Source of the DNA: Bradyrhizobium sp. in8p8
GTDB lineage: Bacteria > Pseudomonadota > Alphaproteobacteria > Rhizobiales > Xanthobacteraceae
Reading direction: 5' to 3'
NCBI RefSeq assembly: GCF_000426845.1
Contig: NZ_AUGD01000006.1
Coordinates: 62,001-126,000, forward strand
DNA: 64,000 nucleotides
The notes under the pieces are model-generated. The model was not told the origin of the DNA. It saw only the letters and a list, made by a program, of their open reading frames with translations, and did not search any database. The first letter of the stretch is position 1, and every line of letters starts with the position of its first letter. Positions 60,533 through 64,000 of the stretch are shown one piece after another. A program made the position numbers and the translations under genes.

Positions 60533-62890
60533 ATGGACTATTTCAAGCGCTTCAATTTCCTGTTCGCCGCACCTGTGTTCGACAGCGACGACCTCGAAGG
60601 CATCCGCTTCAACCAGATCATCGAGGAAATCCAGCGCTCCGGCTTCGAAGTGGTCCGTGCCCGCAAGCTGGAAGATGCCGAGATGGCGGTGCAGACCGAT
60701 GCAGCGATCGGTTGCATGGTGGTGGATTGGGGCAAGAAGGGGCTCGAAGGGAAGACCTCGGCGCTGATCAATCTGATGCGCCGCCGGGGCCTCGACTTCC
60801 CCATCATCCTGCTGATCCGCCGCAAGCGGTTCGAGGATCTGCCGGTCGAGGTGCTCGATTTCATCGACGGCTATGTCTTCCTCTCCGAGGAGACACCGCC
60901 CTTCATCGCCAAGAACCTGATCAGCCGCCTCAAGCAATATGCCGAGACGCTGAAGACGCCATTCTTCGGCGCGCTGGTCGATTATGCCGAGGAAGGCAAC
61001 CAGCTCTGGACCTGTCCGGGCCACAACGGCGGCGTGTTCTATAACCGCAGCCCGATCGGACGCGTCTTCGTCGAGCATCTCGGCGAATCCGTGTTCCGCG
61101 ACGACCTCGACAATTCCGTGCTCGACCTTGGCGACCTCCTCACTCATGAGGGCCCGGCACTGAAGGCGCAGAAGGAAGCGGCGGCAATCTTCGGCGCTGA
61201 GAAGACCTATTTCGTGCTCAACGGCACTTCGACCTCAAACAAGGTGGCGCTCGGCGCCCTGGTCACCGACGGCGATCTCGTGCTGTTCGACCGCAACAAC
61301 CACAAGGCCGCCCATCACGGCGCGCTCATGATCAATGGCGGCATCCCGGTTTACGTCCCCGCCGTCCGCAATGCCTGGGGCCTGATCGGGCCGATGCGTT
61401 GGGACATGCTGGACGAGAAGGCCCTGCGCGAGGCGATCCGCAGCCATCCTCTCGTGAATGACCGCGATGCCTGGCGCAAGGAGCGGCCGTTCCGCGTGGC
61501 CGTGGTCGAGCAGTGCACCTATGACGGCTCGATCCACAGCGCCGAGATGATCATCAAGCGCATCGGCCATCTCTGCGACTACATCCTGTTCGACGAAGCC
61601 TGGGCCGGCTTCATGAAGTTCCATCCGCTGTATGCCGGCCGCTTCGCCATGGGTCTTGCCAATCTCCCTCCGGAAGCGCCGGGCATCATCGCGACCCAGT
61701 CGACCCACAAGCAACTCGCGAGTTTTTCGCAGGCTTCCCAGATCCACATCAAGGATCGGCATATTCGGGGCCAGAAGCGACGGGTGGAGCACCGCCGCTT
61801 CAACGAAAGCTTCATGCAGCATGCATCAACGTCTCCCTTCTATCCTTTGTTCGCCTCGCTCGACGTCGGCGCACAGATGATGAAGGGCCGCTCCGGTGAA
61901 GTGCTGTGGGACGACACGATCCGGCTGGGCATCGAGCTGCGCAAGAAAATCCGCGCGATGCGGCGGGAGTTCGAGGAGAACGAGCAGAAGCCGGATCGCC
62001 GCTGGTTCTTCGAGCCCTTCGTTCCCGATCGTGTCGCCATTCCCGACGTAAGCCGCCCCGGCGCCGCCCATAACGTCGCCTGGGAGACGCTCTCCACCGA
62101 CGAACTCGCGAGCAATCCCGCGCGGTGGCAGCTCTCTCCGGTCAGCAACTGGCACGGCTTTCCCGATCTAGAGGAAGGCTTTGCCATGACCGATCCGAAC
62201 AAGCTGACCTTGCTCACGCCCGGATTTGATCGTGCATCCGGCGCTTATGCCGAGCACGGCATCCCCGCCCCCGTCGTCGCGCAGTACTTGCGCGAGAATC
62301 GTATCGTCCCGGAGAAGAACGACCTCAACTCCCTGCTCTTCCTGCTTACGCCCGGCGTCGAGGCGAGCAAGGCCGGCACGCTGATCTCCGGCCTCGTCGC
62401 GTTCAAGCGTCTGCACGACGACAATGCGCTGCTGGCCGAGGCGATCCCGGAATTCCATCAGCGGCGGCAGGCGCGCTACGGCGGCGTTCGCTTGCGCGAT
62501 CTCTGCGGCGACATGCACCGCTTCTTCCGCGCTGCCGATGTCAGCGCGCTCCAGGCGCGGCAGTTCATGCCCGAGCACATGCCCGAGATCGCAATGTCGC
62601 CCCGCGATGCCGCGCGCCATCTGTTCCGCAACGATGTCGATTATCTGCCGATCGAGGCCCTCGCGGGCCGCATCGCCACCACGCCGTTCGTGGTCTACCC
62701 GCCCGGCATCGCCACCATCGTGCCCGGCGAGAGGCTGACGGAGCGGGCCAAGCCCATGATCGATTATCTCAAGATGTTCGAGACCTGCTTCAACACGTTC
62801 CCCGGCTTCGATGTCGAAATCCAAGGTGTCTACAAGGAGGTCGATGCGAAAGGGCGCATCGGGCTCTACACTTACGTCGTTGCCGAGTAG
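60533..62890 (+). CDS. Orn/Lys/Arg decarboxylase (PLP-dependent, fold-type I)
   Basis: A 785-residue decarboxylase. Residues 1-130 form the flavodoxin-like wing domain (FNFLFAAPVFDSDD...), then the PLP domain with CPGHNGGVFY, NGTSTSNKVAL, the Asp of ILFDEAWAGF and the Schiff-base Lys in STHKQLASFSQ, and the C-terminal domain (ITTPFVVYPPG style ATTPFVVYPPGIA). Family members decarboxylate ornithine, lysine or arginine. The start at 60533 begins MDYFKRFNFLFA; an upstream start at 60494 is less family-like. The exact amino acid cannot be assigned. Confidence 0.9.
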   Translation: MDYFKRFNFLFAAPVFDSDDLEGIRFNQIIEEIQRSGFEVVRARKLEDAEMAVQTDAAIGCMVVDWGKKGLEGKTSALINLMRRRGLDFPIILLIRRKRFEDLPVEVLDFIDGYVFLSEETPPFIAKNLISRLKQYAETLKTPFFGALVDYAEEGNQLWTCPGHNGGVFYNRSPIGRVFVEHLGESVFRDDLDNSVLDLGDLLTHEGPALKAQKEAAAIFGAEKTYFVLNGTSTSNKVALGALVTDGDLVLFDRNNHKAAHHGALMINGGIPVYVPAVRNAWGLIGPMRWDMLDEKALREAIRSHPLVNDRDAWRKERPFRVAVVEQCTYDGSIHSAEMIIKRIGHLCDYILFDEAWAGFMKFHPLYAGRFAMGLANLPPEAPGIIATQSTHKQLASFSQASQIHIKDRHIRGQKRRVEHRRFNESFMQHASTSPFYPLFASLDVGAQMMKGRSGEVLWDDTIRLGIELRKKIRAMRREFEENEQKPDRRWFFEPFVPDRVAIPDVSRPGAAHNVAWETLSTDELASNPARWQLSPVSNWHGFPDLEEGFAMTDPNKLTLLTPGFDRASGAYAEHGIPAPVVAQYLRENRIVPEKNDLNSLLFLLTPGVEASKAGTLISGLVAFKRLHDDNALLAEAIPEFHQRRQARYGGVRLRDLCGDMHRFFRAADVSALQARQFMPEHMPEIAMSPRDAARHLFRNDVDYLPIEALAGRIATTPFVVYPPGIATIVPGERLTERAKPMIDYLKMFETCFNTFPGFDVEIQGVYKEVDAKGRIGLYTYVVAE

Positions 62891-62896
62891 GTGCCG

Positions 62897-63472
62897 ATGA
62901 ACGAAACGGCTGTGCGCGCGAGTGACGAACCCGTTCTGGTCAGGTCGTCTCGGGAAAGCGATGTCGAGGCCATGCTGGCGATCTACCGCCATCACGTCCG
63001 CGCTGGCGTCCCACGCGATGTCGAGGGAACCGGTGCGCCGGAGCCGGACGATCTGCGCGACCGGCGCAAGAACCTGAAGCAGACCCGCCTGCCGCACCTG
63101 GTCGCGACCTATCGCGGCGACATCGTCGGCTATGCCTATGCCGTGCTGTTCCGCAAGCGTCCGGCCTATCGCTACACGGCCAAGCATTCGATCTACGTCC
63201 ACCACGCGCATCTCGGCCGCGGAGTCGGACGGTTGTTGCTCCAGGAATTGATCGATTGCTGTGCGGCAGCCGGCTTTCGCCAAATGATCGGTTACATCGA
63301 CGCCGACAACGCCGCCTCGCTGGCACTGCATCAAAAATTCGGTTTCACACGCGCCGGCCTGCTCTGCGGCGTCGCCTATCGCCACGGCCGCTGGTCGGAC
63401 ACGGTGATGGTGCAGCGATCGCTCGGCGCAGGCACGACGACACCTCCGCCAAGTGCGACGCCGGGCCGGTGA
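62897..63472 (+). CDS. GNAT-family N-acetyltransferase (PAT/bar-like)
   Basis: A 191-residue GNAT protein: VRSSRESDVEAMLAIYRHHV opening, YTAKHSIYVHHAHLGRGVGRLLLQELI (acetyl-CoA loop R-G-GRG), and the DADNAASLALHQKFGF segment shared with phosphinothricin-type acetyltransferases. Starts seven bases after the decarboxylase stop, so co-transcribed. A link to the polyamine or amino acid products of that enzyme is possible (inference). A GTG at 62891 is an alternative start. Confidence 0.87.
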   Translation: MNETAVRASDEPVLVRSSRESDVEAMLAIYRHHVRAGVPRDVEGTGAPEPDDLRDRRKNLKQTRLPHLVATYRGDIVGYAYAVLFRKRPAYRYTAKHSIYVHHAHLGRGVGRLLLQELIDCCAAAGFRQMIGYIDADNAASLALHQKFGFTRAGLLCGVAYRHGRWSDTVMVQRSLGAGTTTPPPSATPGR

Positions 63473-63475
63473 GCC

Positions 63476-63688
63476 TCAGGACGGAAAGTCCGCCGGTTTC
63501 ACATGAATGCGGTCGGCATGCAGCGACCAGTGATGCAATGCCTGGTCCTTGCAGAACTTCGCCTTGGCCCGTTCCCTGGCCTCGTTCTCGTCGGCGGCCT
63601 CGATCTCGAGTGTACCCTGGCAGATCTCGCTCTGCCGGCCATACTCGCCGAGCACGTCCTTCATGAACCTGACGACATAGAGAGACAT
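63476..63688 (-). CDS. Small conserved protein, unknown
   Basis: A 70-residue acidic/basic soluble protein: MSLYVVRFMKDVLGEYGRQSEICQGTLEIEAADENEARERAKAKFC. The beta-alpha pattern and DENEARERAK helix look like a small domain seen in rhizobia, but I cannot name it. AGGTCCC precedes the ATG. It is convergent with the acetyltransferase (three bases apart). Confidence 0.65.
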   Translation of the reverse strand: MSLYVVRFMKDVLGEYGRQSEICQGTLEIEAADENEARERAKAKFCKDQALHHWSLHADRIHVKPADFPS

Positions 63689-63771
63689 GGGACCTCCTGC
63701 TGCCCCGGCAGCACTCTAGCCCCATTTAGGTGGGACTGGGAAAGGGGATTTTGACGCGGATCAAGCCTGGA

Positions 63772-63785
63772 GCGCGATTTCGCGC
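63772..63785. other. Short GC-rich hairpin
   Basis: GCGCGA-TT-TCGCGC, a perfect 6-bp stem just downstream of the truncated dehydrogenase gene stop (minus strand). May end its transcript, but there is no T-run. Confidence 0.35.
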
Positions 63786-63798
63786 CCGCCGGGTCCGC

Positions 63799-64000
63799 TT
63801 ATCCCGGGGTCACGCCGAAGGCCTGCTTGAAGCGCTCCGCATAGCGCGGCCAGACTTCGGGATTGATGATGCGAGGCGGACGTTTGCCGTCGAGCACGTC
63901 CAGCACCTGTTCGGCCGCGATGCGACCCATGTTCTGGCGGGCCTCGATGGTGACGCCCGCAGTGTGCGGGCTCGCCAGCACGTTGTCGAACTGAAGCAGC
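63799..64000 (-). CDS. D-isomer-specific 2-hydroxyacid dehydrogenase, C-terminal part only
   Basis: The frame ends at 63799 and continues past the window edge. The visible 66 residues include NVLASPHTAGVT, whose His is the catalytic base of D-2-hydroxyacid/3-phosphoglycerate dehydrogenases, then EARQNMGRIAAEQVLDVLDGKRPP, the usual family tail, and a 25-residue extension ending VTPG. Which 2-hydroxyacid it oxidises cannot be told from this part. Confidence 0.82.
   Translation of the reverse strand, partial: LLQFDNVLASPHTAGVTIEARQNMGRIAAEQVLDVLDGKRPPRIINPEVWPRYAERFKQAFGVTPG

Noticed and set aside
62168..63385. 405-residue minus-strand open frame opposite the decarboxylase end and acetyltransferase gene
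   Set aside because: Antisense to two clear protein families; no motif.
1..64000. CRISPR arrays, tRNA genes, insertion sequences, integrases or prophage genes
   Set aside because: No regularly spaced repeats, cloverleaf sequences, transposase-like or integrase-like products were found. The dispersed palindromes are short non-coding repeats, not mobile elements with genes.

Overview
The window is high-GC, tightly packed alphaproteobacterial DNA. Gene content, operon order and small dispersed palindromic repeats suggest Bradyrhizobium or a close relative. No rRNA, tRNA, insertion sequence, phage gene or CRISPR array was seen. Nearly all genes lie in operons with GTGA/ATGA stop-start overlaps.

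Layout. 1-0.8 kb: end of a cobalamin locus (cobS 3' end, bluB). 0.9-6.3 kb (minus): a NitT/TauT-type ABC importer, a double-domain nitrilase-family protein and a LysR regulator. 6.5-9.2 kb: LysR regulator divergent from an mhqO/mhqD-like pair. 9.3-19 kb (plus): a caa3-type cytochrome oxidase operon, then a HbpS-like protein, a lanthanide-type PQQ alcohol dehydrogenase (xoxF-like), its xoxJ-like partner and two c-type cytochromes, which together form an alcohol-to-oxygen electron path. 19.1-20.1 kb: PfkB sugar kinase. 20.2-25.8 kb (minus): complete nitric oxide reductase operon norEFCBQD with FNR/NnrR-type boxes upstream. 26.1-35.3 kb (minus): ChvE-GguAB sugar importer with an oxidative L-arabinose/D-galactose pathway (FadR-type regulator, 1-dehydrogenase, mutarotase, lactonase, GguC/AraD1).

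35.4-45.3 kb is the most unusual region: a HEAT-repeat protein, an AprB-like ferredoxin, an AprA/fumarate-reductase-like flavoprotein, a ferredoxin-NADP reductase, a DUF971 protein, a Crp/Fnr-type regulator behind a consensus sigma-54 promoter, an ABC importer whose binding protein carries a NosL-like C-terminal domain, and a YeiH-type putative sulfate exporter. A motif (TTCCCGG next to CRATTAGTTK) recurs in its intergenic regions and nowhere else I noticed. I propose this as an undescribed, jointly regulated redox system, possibly for a sulfur compound.

45.7-50.5 kb (minus): LivKHMGF-type importer. 50.6-54.7 kb (plus): acyl-CoA synthetase, TetR regulator and HAPMO-like Baeyer-Villiger monooxygenase. 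54.8-56.6 kb: alanine dehydrogenase divergent from its Lrp-type regulator. 56.7-60.4 kb: paoABC-type molybdenum aldehyde oxidoreductase. 60.5-64 kb: Orn/Lys/Arg decarboxylase, GNAT acetyltransferase, a small conserved protein and a truncated 2-hydroxyacid dehydrogenase. Several operons (cox, hbpS/xox, pao, perhaps nor) carry GGAAC-N16/17-(C/G)GTT promoters typical of the general stress sigma factor EcfG.
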